DNA from: Oceanicola sp. 502str15
GTDB taxonomy: Bacteria; Pseudomonadota; Alphaproteobacteria; Rhodobacterales; Rhodobacteraceae
NCBI RefSeq assembly: GCF_024105635.1
Contig: NZ_WYDQ01000001.1
Location: 992,001-1,056,000 of the forward strand
Reading direction: 5' to 3'
DNA: 64,000 nt
Positions 1 to 10,070 of the stretch are shown one piece after another. The first letter of the stretch is position 1, and each line of letters opens with the position of its first letter. The notes under the pieces were generated by a model. The model did not search any database. It had not been told where the DNA came from and worked only from the letters and a program-made list of their open reading frames with translations. A program made the translations under genes and the position numbers.

Positions 1-76
1 AGGAAAAGTCCCATGGGGTGTCCCTGTCTGGCCGCGCCGGATTGTTGGTTTTGGCTTTGGCGCGGTGTGGATGGGT

Positions 77-105
77 GCGGCGGGGCCGGGTGATGGCCCC
101 GCCGC
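77..105 (-). terminator. Hairpin after the solute-binding protein gene
   Basis: A perfect 11-bp stem (77-87 with 95-105) closes a 7-nt loop, 22 bases past the stop codon of the minus-strand solute-binding protein gene. No T-run follows on that strand, so it may be a weak terminator or an mRNA-end stabiliser. The remaining bases 1-126 show no gene. Confidence 0.5.
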
Positions 106-126
106 CGTGTTCAGAACGCGGGCGGA

Positions 127-1776
127 TCAGGCCTGTTCGATCCACCACTTGTCGTGGTGCATTTCGAAGGTGGGGTGCATCTCGGCCCCGTGCACGGTTT
201 CCTTGTAGTGGCGGAAGAGCGAACGCCAGTAGGGTTGGATGACCACGCCCTCGTCGATCATGATGGTCTCGATCTTGGCCATCACCTCGGAGCGCTTGTC
301 GGCGTCGGCAATCGACATGGCCTCGGCCAGCAGATTGTCGAACTCGTCGTTGGTGAAGGCGGTTTCGTTCCAGGCGACGCCGGACTTGTAGGCGAGCGCG
401 AGGATCTGGACGCCGAGGGGGCGCATGTTCCACTCGGTGGCCGACCAGGGGTAGGCGAGCCAGTCGTTCCAGAAGGTGGAGCCGGGCAGGATGGTGCGCT
501 TGACGTTGATGCCCGCGTCGCGGCACTGGGCGGCGACGGCATCGCAGGTGGCGGACTGCCAGTCGTCGTCGATCGAGATCAGCTCGAACTCGGTGTCGGC
601 GTGGCCGGCGGCTTCGAGCAGCGACTTGGCCTCGGCGGCATCGGGCTCCGGGGTTTCGATCTCGGCGTACTCGGGGTGGATCGGGCAGACGTGGAAGTTT
701 TCTGCCTTGGTGCCGAGGCCGGAGTAGCCCAGTTCGAGCACGACCGCGTTGTCGGTGGCGCGCTGGAGGGCCTTGCGGACGTCGGCGTTGTCGTAGGGCG
801 CATTGCTCTGGTTGAAGCGCACGCAGACGGTGGCGGCGGTGACGGTTTCGGACTTGGTGAAGCCGATGCCGTCGAGCACCTCGATGAACTCGCCGGTGGA
901 CTGGTAGGTCATGTCGACCTCATCGGCGTCCATCGCGGCCATCCAGGCGGCCATGTCGGTGCCGAAGTCGATGAACTCGATGCGGTCGAGATAGGCTTCG
1001 CCGCCCCACCAGCTGTGCTCGGTGTTCTTCACGAGGGTCTGCTTGACGCCGACCTCGTTGTCTTCGGGCAGGAAGGGGCCGGTGCCGATCGGGTTTTCGG
1101 AGGGGTCGCCGCCGTCGTAGCCCTGATGCACGATTGCGGCGGGGTAGTCGGCCATGGAGGCGATGAGGGTGATGTCGGGGGCGGCGCACATGAGCTTGAC
1201 GGTGGTGCCGTCGACCACGGTGATGGCGCCTTCGCGGGCCTTGCCGGTGTTCTCGTCGGCCAGCGAGCCCATGCGGCCGGCCATGGAGTTGCCCTCGACG
1301 CCGCTTTCGCACCAGCGGGAGATGTTGAAGACCACATCTTCGGCGGTGAAGGGATCACCGTTGTTCCAGGTGACGCCTTCGCGGACGTGGAGGGTGTATT
1401 CGGTGGCGTCTTCGTTGACTTCCCAGCTTTCGATGAGCTGGCCCTCGAAGGTGCCGTCGCGGTTGTAGCGGACGAGATACTCGAGCCAGCCGCGGGAGAA
1501 GTTGGCCATCTGCGACCAGTCGTAGTTGCGCGGGTCTTTCAGCGCCTTGGTTTCCATCTGCACGCGCAGGGTGCCGCCCATCTGGGGCTCCATGGCGTGG
1601 CTTTCGGCGGCGGCGGGCTTGGCGCCGATCAGGCTGTAGGCCCCGGCGGCGGTGACGCCCAGCGCGGTGGCGCGGGTCAGGAATTCGCGGCGGTCGAGCT
1701 TGCCTTCGAGGTGCTCGGTTGCATACATCCGCGCGGCGTTATGCACCGCTTCGGTGGTCTTGGTGGTGTGGGTCAT
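127..1776 (-). CDS. Tat-exported ABC transporter substrate-binding protein, family 5 (peptide/opine type)
   Basis: This 549-residue protein looks like a periplasmic extracellular solute-binding protein family 5 member, the class that delivers peptides, nickel or opines to ABC importers. The N-terminus carries a twin-arginine signal (R29-R30-E-F-L, then a hydrophobic stretch and Ala-rich cleavage region near residue 58), so export folded through Tat is expected. The start at 1776 is chosen because GGGAGAA lies 8 bases upstream; an open frame continues 63 codons further but lacks a ribosome site. No permease or ATPase genes adjoin it, so it is an orphan here and the ligand cannot be told. The AraC-type gene upstream on the same strand may regulate it. 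Confidence 0.88.
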   Translation of the reverse strand: MTHTTKTTEAVHNAARMYATEHLEGKLDRREFLTRATALGVTAAGAYSLIGAKPAAAESHAMEPQMGGTLRVQMETKALKDPRNYDWSQMANFSRGWLEYLVRYNRDGTFEGQLIESWEVNEDATEYTLHVREGVTWNNGDPFTAEDVVFNISRWCESGVEGNSMAGRMGSLADENTGKAREGAITVVDGTTVKLMCAAPDITLIASMADYPAAIVHQGYDGGDPSENPIGTGPFLPEDNEVGVKQTLVKNTEHSWWGGEAYLDRIEFIDFGTDMAAWMAAMDADEVDMTYQSTGEFIEVLDGIGFTKSETVTAATVCVRFNQSNAPYDNADVRKALQRATDNAVVLELGYSGLGTKAENFHVCPIHPEYAEIETPEPDAAEAKSLLEAAGHADTEFELISIDDDWQSATCDAVAAQCRDAGINVKRTILPGSTFWNDWLAYPWSATEWNMRPLGVQILALAYKSGVAWNETAFTNDEFDNLLAEAMSIADADKRSEVMAKIETIMIDEGVVIQPYWRSLFRHYKETVHGAEMHPTFEMHHDKWWIEQA

Positions 1777-2085
1777 CTTGTTCTCCCTGTGACACGGAAC
1801 GTGACGGCACCTTTTGCGGTGCCTGTTGCTATGATGGCGGAGGATGCGCGGTGGCCACGACATGTGGCGGCGCGAAAACAAAGAAGCCCTCAGGCAGCAT
1901 CCCCCCGATGACGCAATGAGGCCCCAGCAGGAGGCTCGCGTCAATGTCGCTTTCCGCCGTAGCATGTAACAAATGCGACACGACTGCGAGCCAAAAACGA
2001 CATGTGGCAGTGATTGCGACCTATCGGGCCGTCAATTGACGTAGTTCCGGGATTTCAACGGGTTGCCCGAGGGCCGCCGCGCGGA
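1777..2085 (-). promoter_or_regulatory. Promoter region of the solute-binding protein gene with a repeated 12-mer
   Basis: This 309-base gap separates the AraC-type gene from the solute-binding gene and has no open reading frame of its own. The 12-mer ACGACATGTGGC occurs at 1857-1868 and 1997-2008; the first copy is part of an inverted repeat GCCAC-gacat-GTGGC (1854-1868). Direct repeats of this size are the sort of site AraC-type activators bind, but binding by the neighbour is inference. Confidence 0.4.
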
Positions 2086-2925
2086 TCAGAGCTTGCGGGC
2101 GCTGCGGAAGGCGGTGGGGGTCTGGCCGCTGCGCTCGTGGAAGACGCGGGAAAAATAGGCCGAGGAGCGGTAGCCCAGCATCTCGGCGACGCGGCGCACC
2201 GGCATGTCGGTTTCCACCAGCAGGCGGCGGGCCTCGTAGCCCAGACGGTCGGCGAGGATGGCCGAGGCGGGGCGGCCGCAGGTGGTGCGGCAGGCGCGGG
2301 AGAGATGGGTGGAGGTGACGCCGAGACCCTCGGCATAGTCCGACACCGACTGCCCGGTATAGAGCCCGCGCTCGATGGCATCGGTGTAGCGCCCGGCGAG
2401 GCGGCGCGAGGCGGTGTCGGCGGCGGCATCCTGGCTGCCGGCGTGCTGGCGCTCGACCCAGACCGAGAGCAGCCCGCCGTGGTGGGTGAGCGCCTTGTCG
2501 CGGGCCGGGCGGGTGCCGTCGATCTCGCGCTGCATGTTCTCGAGGATGGTGGTGATCTCGCCCTGGGAGAGCGCATCGCGCACCCGCAGGTGGCAGGGCG
2601 CTGCGGGCAGATCGATGCCGGAGTTCTCGTTGAAGAAGACGGCGGTGCCATAGACCTGCGCCGTCACCTCGAAGCCGAACATGGTGCGCGGCGGGATGAA
2701 GACGGCGTTGTGGGCGCCGTAGCCCCGGGTCAGCCCGGCCACGGTGATGCGGCCCTGACCGCGGGTGAACCAGAGCATCAGCGGGGTGCGATAGCTGCGC
2801 ATCGCCTCGGTGCGCCACTTGCCGCCCGTCGCCAGCCGCGCCAGCGGCACGAGGTCGATCGGGGCCTTGGGAGCAGCGGGGGTGAGAGGCCCGGTGACCG
2901 GGCGCGAGGTGGGGCGAGGGAGCAT
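2086..2925 (-). CDS. AraC-family transcriptional regulator
   Basis: A 279-residue regulator with an N-terminal sensing half (roughly residues 20-150, cupin-like in pattern) and a C-terminal AraC double helix-turn-helix (about 180-275). The second helix-turn-helix holds the characteristic run V-R-R-V-A-E-M-L-G-Y followed by S-S-A-Y-F-S-R-V-F, with the family's closing G-Q-T-P-T-A-F-R. The ATG at 2925 is preferred over the start 46 codons upstream because the extension looks non-coding; the ribosome site is weak. It is co-oriented with the solute-binding protein gene 309 bases downstream, so local control of that gene is plausible. The effector is unknown. Confidence 0.85.
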   Translation of the reverse strand: MLPRPTSRPVTGPLTPAAPKAPIDLVPLARLATGGKWRTEAMRSYRTPLMLWFTRGQGRITVAGLTRGYGAHNAVFIPPRTMFGFEVTAQVYGTAVFFNENSGIDLPAAPCHLRVRDALSQGEITTILENMQREIDGTRPARDKALTHHGGLLSVWVERQHAGSQDAAADTASRRLAGRYTDAIERGLYTGQSVSDYAEGLGVTSTHLSRACRTTCGRPASAILADRLGYEARRLLVETDMPVRRVAEMLGYRSSAYFSRVFHERSGQTPTAFRSARKL

Positions 2926-3109
2926 GTGTGTTGGCAGATCTCTGGGGCAGATGCGGGGCAGAGTGGCAAGCGCGGCCCGCCCGATCAAGAAGAATGTCGG
3001 ATATGTGCAAACCGGGCCGGGACGCCGGATTTGGGCGTTGTTGCGGCTTGGCGCGGGGGGCATTCCAGATGTCGCGGGGCGGCGCGGGGGCTGCCACGAG
3101 ATCGGGTAG

Positions 3110-3979
3110 TCAGAGGGCGGCGGCGGAGAGGGTTTGCCAGGTTTTCATCCGGGCGCGGAACCACGATCGCTGCCGTTTTGCATACTGACGTGTTGATATT
3201 TTGGCACGTTCCGCCGCCGCCTCGAGGCTGATTTCGCCCTGGAGATGGGCGATCAGCTCGGGTGCGCCGATGGCCTTGGAGGCGGGCAGGGCGGGGGACC
3301 AGCCCGGGAGATTCGCCCGCGCCTCCTCCAGCGCACCGGCCTGAAGCATCTGCGAAAAGCGCCTTTCGATGCGGGGGGTGAGCCACTCCCTGGGCGCGTC
3401 GATGAGGAAGGGCTGGGCCGTGGCGCGCGGCAGCAGGGGCGCCGGGGTCTCGTCCTGCCAGCGCCAGAGCGGGGTGCCGGTGGCGCGCAGCACCTCGAAG
3501 GCGCGTTGGACGCGGGCGCGGTTGGCGCAGTCGATGCGGGCCTTTTGGGTCTCGTCCAGCGCGTCGAGCAGGGCCGGCAGGGGCAGGGCATCGGCTTCGG
3601 CGCGGAGGGTGGCGGGCACCTCGGGGATCTGCGCCAGACCCTCGGTCAGCGCGGTGAAATAGAGGCCGGTGCCCCCGACCACGATGGGGCGCGGGCCGCT
3701 TTCGAGCAGCGGGGCGATGTCGCGCAGCCAGTGGCCGACGGAGTAGCTTTCGTGCCCCGGCACGTGGCCGTAGAGCGCATGGGGGGCCTGTGCCTCTTCC
3801 TGCGGCGAGGGGCGCGCGGTGAGCACGCGCCAGTTGGCAAAGACCTGAAGCGCATCGGCATTGATGATCCGGCCGCCGGAGCGCGCGGCAATCTCCAGCG
3901 CAAGGGCGGATTTGCCCGAAGCCGTGGGCCCAGCGATGAGCACCGGGCGCTCTGCGTCGAGCGATTTCCAGTCGATCAT
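3110..3979 (-). CDS. miaA: tRNA dimethylallyltransferase
   Basis: MiaA transfers a dimethylallyl group to the N6 of A37 in tRNAs reading codons that start with U. The 289-residue length is normal for bacteria. A P-loop G-P-T-A-S-G-K-S sits at residues 17-24, and the D-A-L-Q-V-F and A-H-A-L-Y-G-H stretches that follow match the DMAPP-binding and tRNA-recognition segments of the family. It is transcribed away from pyrH; the 85 bases between the two starts (3980-4064) must hold both promoters. Confidence 0.96.
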   Translation of the reverse strand: MIDWKSLDAERPVLIAGPTASGKSALALEIAARSGGRIINADALQVFANWRVLTARPSPQEEAQAPHALYGHVPGHESYSVGHWLRDIAPLLESGPRPIVVGGTGLYFTALTEGLAQIPEVPATLRAEADALPLPALLDALDETQKARIDCANRARVQRAFEVLRATGTPLWRWQDETPAPLLPRATAQPFLIDAPREWLTPRIERRFSQMLQAGALEEARANLPGWSPALPASKAIGAPELIAHLQGEISLEAAAERAKISTRQYAKRQRSWFRARMKTWQTLSAAAL

Positions 3980-4064
3980 GGTCTCTGCCGATTTCCGCCG
4001 TTGAACCTGCTGGCAAATTCCGACATTTTGCGCGCCAGATGCAAGTGGCCCCGGGGAGAGCGCG

Positions 4065-4814
4065 ATGACGGATGCAAGCGGTGACGGGGCGACAGCCGGG
4101 GCGAAGACGACCTATCGGCGTGTTCTGCTGAAGATTTCGGGCGAAGCACTGATGGGCGACCAGGGATTTGGCCTGCACCCGCCGACGGTTGAGCGGATTG
4201 CCCGCGAGGTGAAGAGCGTTCACGACCTCGGCGTCGAGATCTGCATGGTGATCGGGGGCGGCAACATCTTTCGGGGGCTGGCAGGTGCCGCCCAGGGGAT
4301 GGAGCGCACCACCGCCGATTACATGGGGATGCTGGCCACGGTGATGAACGCGCTGGCGATGCAGTCTGCGATGGAGGAGCTGGGCGTGCACACCCGCGTG
4401 GTGAGCGCGATCCCGATGGACCAGGTCTGCGAGCCCTACATCCGCCGCCGGGCCGTGCGCCACCTGGAGAAGGCCCGCGTGGTGATCTTTGCCGCCGGCA
4501 CCGGCAACCCCTATTTCACCACCGACACCGCCGCCACGCTGCGCGCCAACGAGATGGCCTGCGAGGCGATCTTCAAGGGGACCAAGGTGGACGGGGTCTA
4601 TGACATGGACCCGATGAAGCACGCGCACGCCAAGCGCTACAACAAGGTGAGCTACGACGAGGTTCTGATGAAGAACCTCAAGGTGATGGATGCCAGTGCG
4701 ATTGCGCTGGCGCGCGACAACAACCTGCCGATCATCGTGTTCAGCCTCGATGAGCCGGGAGGCTTTACCTCGATCCTTGCGGGTGAGGGCACCTATACGA
4801 TGGTGAAGGGGTAG
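4065..4814 (+). CDS. pyrH: UMP kinase
   Basis: PyrH phosphorylates UMP to UDP in pyrimidine nucleotide synthesis and is a hexameric bacterial amino-acid-kinase-fold enzyme. The 249-residue product has the N-terminal L-L-K-I-S-G-E-A-L phosphate-binding segment, [10 protein letters not shown], and the C-terminal [10 protein letters not shown] stretch typical of the family. A GGGGAGAG ribosome site precedes the ATG. It opens the long plus-strand envelope cluster and, as in most bacteria, is followed by frr (85 bases later). Confidence 0.97.
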   Translation: MTDASGDGATAGAKTTYRRVLLKISGEALMGDQGFGLHPPTVERIAREVKSVHDLGVEICMVIGGGNIFRGLAGAAQGMERTTADYMGMLATVMNALAMQSAMEELGVHTRVVSAIPMDQVCEPYIRRRAVRHLEKARVVIFAAGTGNPYFTTDTAATLRANEMACEAIFKGTKVDGVYDMDPMKHAHAKRYNKVSYDEVLMKNLKVMDASAIALARDNNLPIIVFSLDEPGGFTSILAGEGTYTMVKG

Positions 4815-4899
4815 CGCTGGGGGCACCCAGGCTACGGATGCTGGAAATATGGGTCTGTCTGGCATAGAAGCGCGGGCAGATTGAGAAGAGGACGGGCAG

Positions 4900-5457
4900 A
4901 TGTCTGACGAATTCGAGCTGGATACCGACGATCTTGAGCGGCGGATGACCGGGGCCATGGCCAATTTGCGGACCGAGTTTGCGAGCCTTCGCACCGGCCG
5001 CGCCTCGGCCTCGATGCTGGAGCCGGTGCAGGTGGAGGCCTATGGCCAGATGACGCCGATCAACCAGGTCGGCACGGTGAACGTGCCCGAGCCGCGGATG
5101 GTGACGATCAACGTCTGGGACAAGGGCCTGGTGAACGCGGTAGAGAAGGCGATCCGCAACTCGGGCCTCGGGATCAACCCGCAGATGAACGGCACCATCA
5201 TCATGCTGCCGATCCCCGAGCTGAACGAGGAGCGCCGCCGCGAGCTGACCAAGGTGGCCGCGCAATATGCCGAGAACGCCCGGGTCAGCGTGCGCAACGT
5301 GCGCCAGGACGGGATGCAGCAGATCAAGAAGGCCGAGAAGCTGGCCGAGGATGACCAGAAGTTCTGGGAATCGGAGGTGCAGGAGCTGACCGACAAGCAC
5401 ATCAAGCTGATCGACGCGGCGCTCGAATCCAAGCAGGGCGAGATCATGCAGGTGTAA
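4900..5457 (+). CDS. frr: Ribosome recycling factor
   Basis: RRF, with EF-G, splits the post-termination ribosome. The 185-residue protein has the normal length and the family signatures R-T-G-R-A-S near residue 33, the long hinge helices, and the L-N-E-E-R-R-R-E-L segment. It has a GAGGACG-type ribosome site. Next to pyrH and upstream of uppS, the standard order. The 178 bases before uppS contain a long-range inverted repeat (GCCCCTGCC at 5462-5470 with GGCAGGGGC at 5508-5516) that could attenuate transcription into the lipid genes. Confidence 0.97.
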   Translation: MSDEFELDTDDLERRMTGAMANLRTEFASLRTGRASASMLEPVQVEAYGQMTPINQVGTVNVPEPRMVTINVWDKGLVNAVEKAIRNSGLGINPQMNGTIIMLPIPELNEERRRELTKVAAQYAENARVSVRNVRQDGMQQIKKAEKLAEDDQKFWESEVQELTDKHIKLIDAALESKQGEIMQV

Positions 5458-5635
5458 GCCTGCCCCTGCCTCGGTAACCTTATTGAAACATGAAACGCGT
5501 AGGTGGGGGCAGGGGCCCGCACCCGCGGCCCAATTTGGCGCAACTGCGGGGAGAAACTGGCAATGGCCGCCCCGCCGCGCTAAAGACAGCCATGCCGGTG
5601 CCGGGTTTCGGCAGGTCGGCAAGGAGGCCGGTAGA

Positions 5636-6361
5636 ATGGCGAGAGACGCGAGCGAGAACGCCGCACCACGGCACGTGGCCATCATCATGGATGGCAACGG
5701 ACGCTGGGCCACGCGCCGGGGCCGCCCGCGGCTGTTCGGCCACCAGGCCGGGGCCAAGCGGGTGCGCGAGATTGTCGAGGCCTGCCCGGAGCTCGGGGTG
5801 AAATACCTCACCATCTTTGCCTTCAGCACCGAGAACTGGAAGCGCACCCAGGCCGAGGTGGCCGGGCTGATGCTGCTGTTTCGCCGCTACATCACCAAGG
5901 AGGCGCAACGCCTGCTGGCCAAGGGCGTGCGGGTGCGCTTCATCGGCGACCGGGTGAAGCTCGATGGCAAGCTGGTCTCGCTGATGGACGAGCTGGAGGC
6001 GCTGACGGCGGGCAACGAGAATGTGCATCTGACCATTGCGCTCAACTACGGCGGGCGCGACGAGGTGACACGCGCCACCCAGCGCCTTGCGGTCGAGGTG
6101 GCCGAGGGCCGGCTGAAGCCCGAGGACGTGAACGCGGAAACCCTCAGCCATTTTCTCGACACCTGCATGCTCCCCGACCCTGACCTGGTGATCCGCACCA
6201 GCGGCGAGGCGCGGATCTCCAACTTTCTGCTCTGGCAGTCGGCCTATGCGGAATACGAATTTGTCGACACGCTCTGGCCCGATTTCAGCGCCGCGTGCTT
6301 TGGCGATGTCATCGCGGGCTATGCCGCGCGCGACCGCCGGTTCGGTGCGGTGGGCGCATGA
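5636..6361 (+). CDS. uppS: Undecaprenyl diphosphate synthase (cis-prenyltransferase)
   Basis: UppS builds the C55 lipid carrier for peptidoglycan and O-antigen from FPP and IPP. The 241-residue product shows I-I-M-D-G-N-G-R-W with the catalytic Asp at residue 19, and the C-terminal R-T-S-G-E-A-R-I-S-N-F-L-L-W-Q signature. The frame stays open upstream to a TTG at 5483, but AAGGAGG at 5621-5627 fixes the start at 5636. It overlaps cdsA by ATGA, indicating translational coupling. Confidence 0.96.
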   Translation: MARDASENAAPRHVAIIMDGNGRWATRRGRPRLFGHQAGAKRVREIVEACPELGVKYLTIFAFSTENWKRTQAEVAGLMLLFRRYITKEAQRLLAKGVRVRFIGDRVKLDGKLVSLMDELEALTAGNENVHLTIALNYGGRDEVTRATQRLAVEVAEGRLKPEDVNAETLSHFLDTCMLPDPDLVIRTSGEARISNFLLWQSAYAEYEFVDTLWPDFSAACFGDVIAGYAARDRRFGAVGA

Positions 6362-7140
6362 GCGGCAAGTGGGATGACCTTGCGCCACGGGTGATCGCGG
6401 GCGCGGTGATGGTGGTTGTCGGCGTGGCCGGCATCCGGGCCGGGGGCATCTGGTTTCAGATGCTGGCGGTCTTCGTGACCGCGGTGATGGTCTGGGAACT
6501 GGCCAGCATGATCAAGCGCGAGGGCGACACGGCGATGCTGCTGGCGGCGCTGACGGCCTCGGTGCTCTCGGGGCTGCTGGCCTATGATGCCAACTGGTCG
6601 ATGCTGCTGCTCTTTGCCCCCGCCGTCGCGGGCGCGGCGGCGATGCCGCGCGAGCGGATGACCTTCTTCCTGTTTGCGCTCGGGATCATGGCCGCCGGCT
6701 GGGGGCTTGTGACCTTCCGCGACCAATACGGCGGCACATGGCTGTTCTGGCTGGTCTTCGTGGTCGTCGTCACCGATGTGGCCGGCTACTTTGCCGGGCG
6801 GATGATCGGCGGGCCGAAGTTCTGGCCGGCGGTCAGCCCGAAGAAGACATGGAGCGGCACGGTGGCGGGCTGGATCGGGGCGGCCTGCGTGGGCGCGCTG
6901 TTTTTGACCTTCACCAATGCCGGGCGCGACCTGATCTGGATCTCGGCGGTGCTCGCCTTCGCAAGCCAGATGGGCGACATCGCGGAATCGGCGCTGAAGC
7001 GGCGGATGGGCGTGAAGGACAGCTCGGCGCTGATCCCCGGCCATGGCGGGCTGTTCGACCGGTTCGACGGGCTTCTGGGCGCGGCGCTGTTGATGCTGCT
7101 GGTGGCGTTGATCGTCGATGTGCCGGAGGTGCGGATTTGA
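6358..7140 (+). CDS. cdsA: Phosphatidate cytidylyltransferase (CDP-diglyceride synthase)
   Basis: CdsA makes CDP-diacylglycerol, the branch point of phospholipid synthesis, in the inner membrane. The 260-residue product is a chain of hydrophobic segments (about seven to eight) ending in the family signature S-A-L-K-R-R-M-G-V-K-D-S followed by P-G-H-G-G-L-F-D-R-F-D. The ATG overlaps the uppS stop (ATGA) and its own TGA overlaps the dxr TTG start, so three consecutive genes are coupled. Confidence 0.95.
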   Translation: MSGKWDDLAPRVIAGAVMVVVGVAGIRAGGIWFQMLAVFVTAVMVWELASMIKREGDTAMLLAALTASVLSGLLAYDANWSMLLLFAPAVAGAAAMPRERMTFFLFALGIMAAGWGLVTFRDQYGGTWLFWLVFVVVVTDVAGYFAGRMIGGPKFWPAVSPKKTWSGTVAGWIGAACVGALFLTFTNAGRDLIWISAVLAFASQMGDIAESALKRRMGVKDSSALIPGHGGLFDRFDGLLGAALLMLLVALIVDVPEVRI

Positions 7141-8312
7141 AACGCATCAGCCTGCTCGGCTCGACCGGCTCCATCGGAGAAAGCGCGATGGACCTGATCG
7201 GGCGCGGCGGCTTCGAGGTGGTGGCGCTGACCGGCGGGCGCAACGTGGCGCGGCTGGCAAGCCAGGCGGTGGCGCTGAAGGCCGATCTGGCCGTGACCTG
7301 TTTTACCGAATGTTACCAGGAGCTTGCGGCCCGCCTCAAGGGCAGCGGCGTGACCGTTGCGGCGGGCGCCGACGCGGTGGCGCAGGCGGCGGCGCGGCCT
7401 GCCGACCTTGTGGTGAACGGCATCGTGGGCGCGGCCGGGCTGCGGCCCTCGCTGGCGGCGGTGAAGGCGGGCGCGACGCTGGCGCTGGCCAACAAGGAGA
7501 GCCTTGTCTGCGCCGGGCCGCTGCTGATGGCCACGGCGCGGGAGGCGGGTGCCACGGTGCTGCCGGTGGACAGCGAGCATTCGGCGGTGTTTCAGGCGCT
7601 GGTGGGCGAAGAGATGAGCGCGGTCGAGCGGGTGGTGATCACCGCGAGCGGCGGCGCGTTTCGCGACTGGCCGCTGGCGGCGCTGGAAGAGGCCACCCCG
7701 GAGCAGGCCGCGACCCATCCCAACTGGGAGATGGGGCAGCGCATTACCATCGACTCGGCCTCGATGTTCAACAAGGCGTTGGAAGTCATTGAGGCGCATG
7801 AGTTTTTCGGCATCGCGCCGGAGCGGATCGAGGTGCTGATCCACCCCCAGAGCGCGGTGCACGCGCTGGTGGGCTTTTGCGACGGCGCGATGATGGCGCA
7901 TCTCGGCGCGCCCGACATGCGCCACGCGATCGGCTACGCGCTGAACTGGCCCGCGCGCGCGCCGCTGCCGGTGGAGCGGCTCGACCTTGCCGCCCTCGGC
8001 CGTCTCGACTTTGCCGCCCCCGACCCGGCGCGCTACCCCGCGCTCGGCCTCGCCTACGAGGTGATGGCGGCGGGCGGGCTGATGGGCGCGGTCTTCAACG
8101 CGGCCAAGGAGGCGGCGCTGGACGGGTTCATCGCGCGCCGGATCGGCTTTACCGACATGGCCCGCGTGGTGGAGGCCACCATGGGCCGGATGGCCTCGCA
8201 AACCAGTCTTAACAATGACATGATGACACTTGATAACGTGCTGCAGGCTGACCAGATGGCACGAGAACTGGCCCGTGAGGCCATGGCAAAGACACAAGAG
8301 GCAACGGGCTAG
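7137..8312 (+). CDS. dxr: 1-deoxy-D-xylulose 5-phosphate reductoisomerase
   Basis: Dxr converts DXP to MEP in the non-mevalonate isoprenoid pathway, which supplies the IPP used by UppS. The 391-residue enzyme has the NADPH-binding L-G-S-T-G-S-I-G-E-S (residues 6-15), N-K-E-S-L-V, the metal-binding D-S-E-H-S-A, and S-G-G-A-F-R-D. The start is a TTG at 7137 overlapping the cdsA stop as TTGA, with GGAGGT 7 bases upstream; no ATG in a sensible place exists. Confidence 0.95.
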   Translation: MKRISLLGSTGSIGESAMDLIGRGGFEVVALTGGRNVARLASQAVALKADLAVTCFTECYQELAARLKGSGVTVAAGADAVAQAAARPADLVVNGIVGAAGLRPSLAAVKAGATLALANKESLVCAGPLLMATAREAGATVLPVDSEHSAVFQALVGEEMSAVERVVITASGGAFRDWPLAALEEATPEQAATHPNWEMGQRITIDSASMFNKALEVIEAHEFFGIAPERIEVLIHPQSAVHALVGFCDGAMMAHLGAPDMRHAIGYALNWPARAPLPVERLDLAALGRLDFAAPDPARYPALGLAYEVMAAGGLMGAVFNAAKEAALDGFIARRIGFTDMARVVEATMGRMASQTSLNNDMMTLDNVLQADQMARELAREAMAKTQEATG

Positions 8313-8314
8313 GC

Positions 8315-9682
8315 ATGGAGTTTTTCGGCATTCTGGGAGGCACGGCAGGATATGTCGTGGCCTTCGTGGTGGCGCTTTCTATCATCGTGGCGGTGCATGA
8401 GTACGGCCATTACATCGTGGGGCGCTGGTGCGGAATCCATGCCGAGGTGTTCAGCCTCGGGTTCGGCAAGGTGCTCTACAGCCGGACCGACAGGCGCGGC
8501 ACCGAATGGCAGATCGCCGCGCTGCCCTTTGGCGGCTACGTGAAATTCATGGGGGACGCCAATGCTGCCTCGGCCGGGGTGGACGGCGAGGCCGTGGCCG
8601 GGCTCAGCCCCGAGGAGCTGCGCCGCACCATGCCGGGCGCGCCGGTCTGGGCGCGGGCGGCGACGGTGGTGGCGGGCCCCGTCTTCAACTTCATCCTGAG
8701 CTTCGTGATCTTCAGCGCCATCGTGGCCGTGCGCGGCATTGCCACCGAGCCGGTGCAGGTGGGCGCGCTGCAACCGCTGCCGCAGGAGGTGCGGGTGCTG
8801 GAGGCGGGCGACACGATTCTGGAGATCGACGGCAAGGCGGTCACCGATATCAACAGCCTCTACGACGCGACCGCCGATCTCGACCTGACCCGGCCCGTGG
8901 CCTACCGGATCGAGCGCGACGGGGCGGAGATGATCGTGCAGGGCACGACGCCGTTTCCGCCGCTGATCTCTTCGGTCAGCCCCAACTCGGCCGCGATCGA
9001 CGCCGGGCTGGAGGTGGGCGACGTGATCACCTCGATCGACGGCGAACCGATCACCGCCTTCAAGGAATTGCAGGCGGCGGTCCTGGCGGGCGAGGGGGCG
9101 CCGGTGGCGCTGAAGGTCTGGCGCGAGGGCGAGACGCTCGATTTCACCATGACCCCGCGGCGCACCGATCTGCCCACCGCCGACGGCGGCTTCGAGACGC
9201 GCTATCTCATCGGCATCAACGGCGGCCTCGCCTTCGAGCCCGCGACCGACCGGCTCGGCCCGCTTGAGGCGGTGCAATACGGCGTGCAGCAGACGTGGTT
9301 CATTGTCACCAGCTCGATCAACGGCCTCGGCAAGATGATTTCGGGCGCGATCTCTTCGTGCAACCTGAGCGGCCCGCTGAAGATTGCGACCACCGCCGGG
9401 CAGATGGCGAGCCAGGGCGGGCAGAGCTTTATCTGGTTCGTGGCGGTGCTGTCGACCGCGGTGGGCCTGCTCAACCTGTTCCCGATCCCGGTGCTGGATG
9501 GCGGACATCTGGTGTTTCATGCCTGGGAAGCCGTCAGTGGCAAGCCGCCGCCCGAGCGGCTGCTGAACATCCTGATGATGATCGGGCTGACGCTGATCCT
9601 CAGCCTGATGGTCTTTGCGCTTGGCAACGACCTGTTCTGCGAGGGCGGGATCTTCTGGAAGATCCGGGCCTGGTTTGTCTGA
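8315..9682 (+). CDS. rseP: Site-2 protease RseP-type zinc metalloprotease
   Basis: An intramembrane protease that in E. coli cleaves anti-sigma factor RseA and signal-peptide remnants. The 455-residue protein has the zinc motif H28-E-Y-G-H32 in its first transmembrane segment, two PDZ-like domains between about residues 120 and 300, and the third ligand in N-L-F-P-I-P-V-L-D395-G-G-H. The order dxr-rseP-bamA is conserved widely in proteobacteria and places it in the envelope-stress and assembly neighbourhood. Confidence 0.95.
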   Translation: MEFFGILGGTAGYVVAFVVALSIIVAVHEYGHYIVGRWCGIHAEVFSLGFGKVLYSRTDRRGTEWQIAALPFGGYVKFMGDANAASAGVDGEAVAGLSPEELRRTMPGAPVWARAATVVAGPVFNFILSFVIFSAIVAVRGIATEPVQVGALQPLPQEVRVLEAGDTILEIDGKAVTDINSLYDATADLDLTRPVAYRIERDGAEMIVQGTTPFPPLISSVSPNSAAIDAGLEVGDVITSIDGEPITAFKELQAAVLAGEGAPVALKVWREGETLDFTMTPRRTDLPTADGGFETRYLIGINGGLAFEPATDRLGPLEAVQYGVQQTWFIVTSSINGLGKMISGAISSCNLSGPLKIATTAGQMASQGGQSFIWFVAVLSTAVGLLNLFPIPVLDGGHLVFHAWEAVSGKPPPERLLNILMMIGLTLILSLMVFALGNDLFCEGGIFWKIRAWFV

Positions 9683-9813
9683 GGCGGGCGTTTTCAGCTG
9701 ACACGGGCGGGCGCCGCAATCTTGCCACAATTGGCGGGGGCGGTGCCCAAATGGTGACACAGTCAGCCGATAGACATTGGCCCGGACCTAATCGGGAGAT
9801 GCAGGGTACACCC

Positions 9814-9945
9814 ATGCAAACCATGACTGAAGGATATCAAAGCCTCAGCCTTATCGTCCGGCTGAACTCGGATCGGCTGCTCTACGTGGCGACGATTGCG
9901 ACCGCCCTTGGCGGTGGTGCCTGGATCGGCACGCTGTTCAACTGA
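9814..9945 (+). CDS. Small one-helix membrane protein, unknown function
   Basis: A 43-residue reading frame between rseP and bamA: a polar N-terminus (M-Q-T-M-T-E-G-Y-Q-S-L-S) then a hydrophobic segment with small residues (about 24-40: V-A-T-I-A-T-A-L-G-G-G-A-W-I-G). An in-frame ATG at 9799 would add five residues; 9814 is chosen for its spacing from AGGG. A textbook terminator follows at once, which supports a real transcript end after this gene. I do not recognise the family; its site between two envelope-assembly genes hints at, but does not show, a related role. Confidence 0.6.
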   Translation: MQTMTEGYQSLSLIVRLNSDRLLYVATIATALGGGAWIGTLFN

Positions 9946-9971
9946 AGGCAATCCGCTGAAGTGCAGATGAA

Positions 9972-9996
9972 AAAGACGCCCCCGGGCGTCTTTCGT
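9972..9996 (+). terminator. Rho-independent terminator before bamA
   Basis: The 10-bp arms AAAGACGCCC (9972-9981) and GGGCGTCTTT (9984-9993) form a stem ending in T residues. It splits the cluster into a pyrH-to-small-protein unit and a bamA-to-lpxB unit, so bamA should have its own promoter in 9997-10070. Confidence 0.8.
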
Positions 9997-10070
9997 CGCT
10001 TTGACACCACCCCCAATACCGGCTAGTGAAGTTGGACAACAAAAGGCGGTAAAAACTGGGGGCCGAGGGC

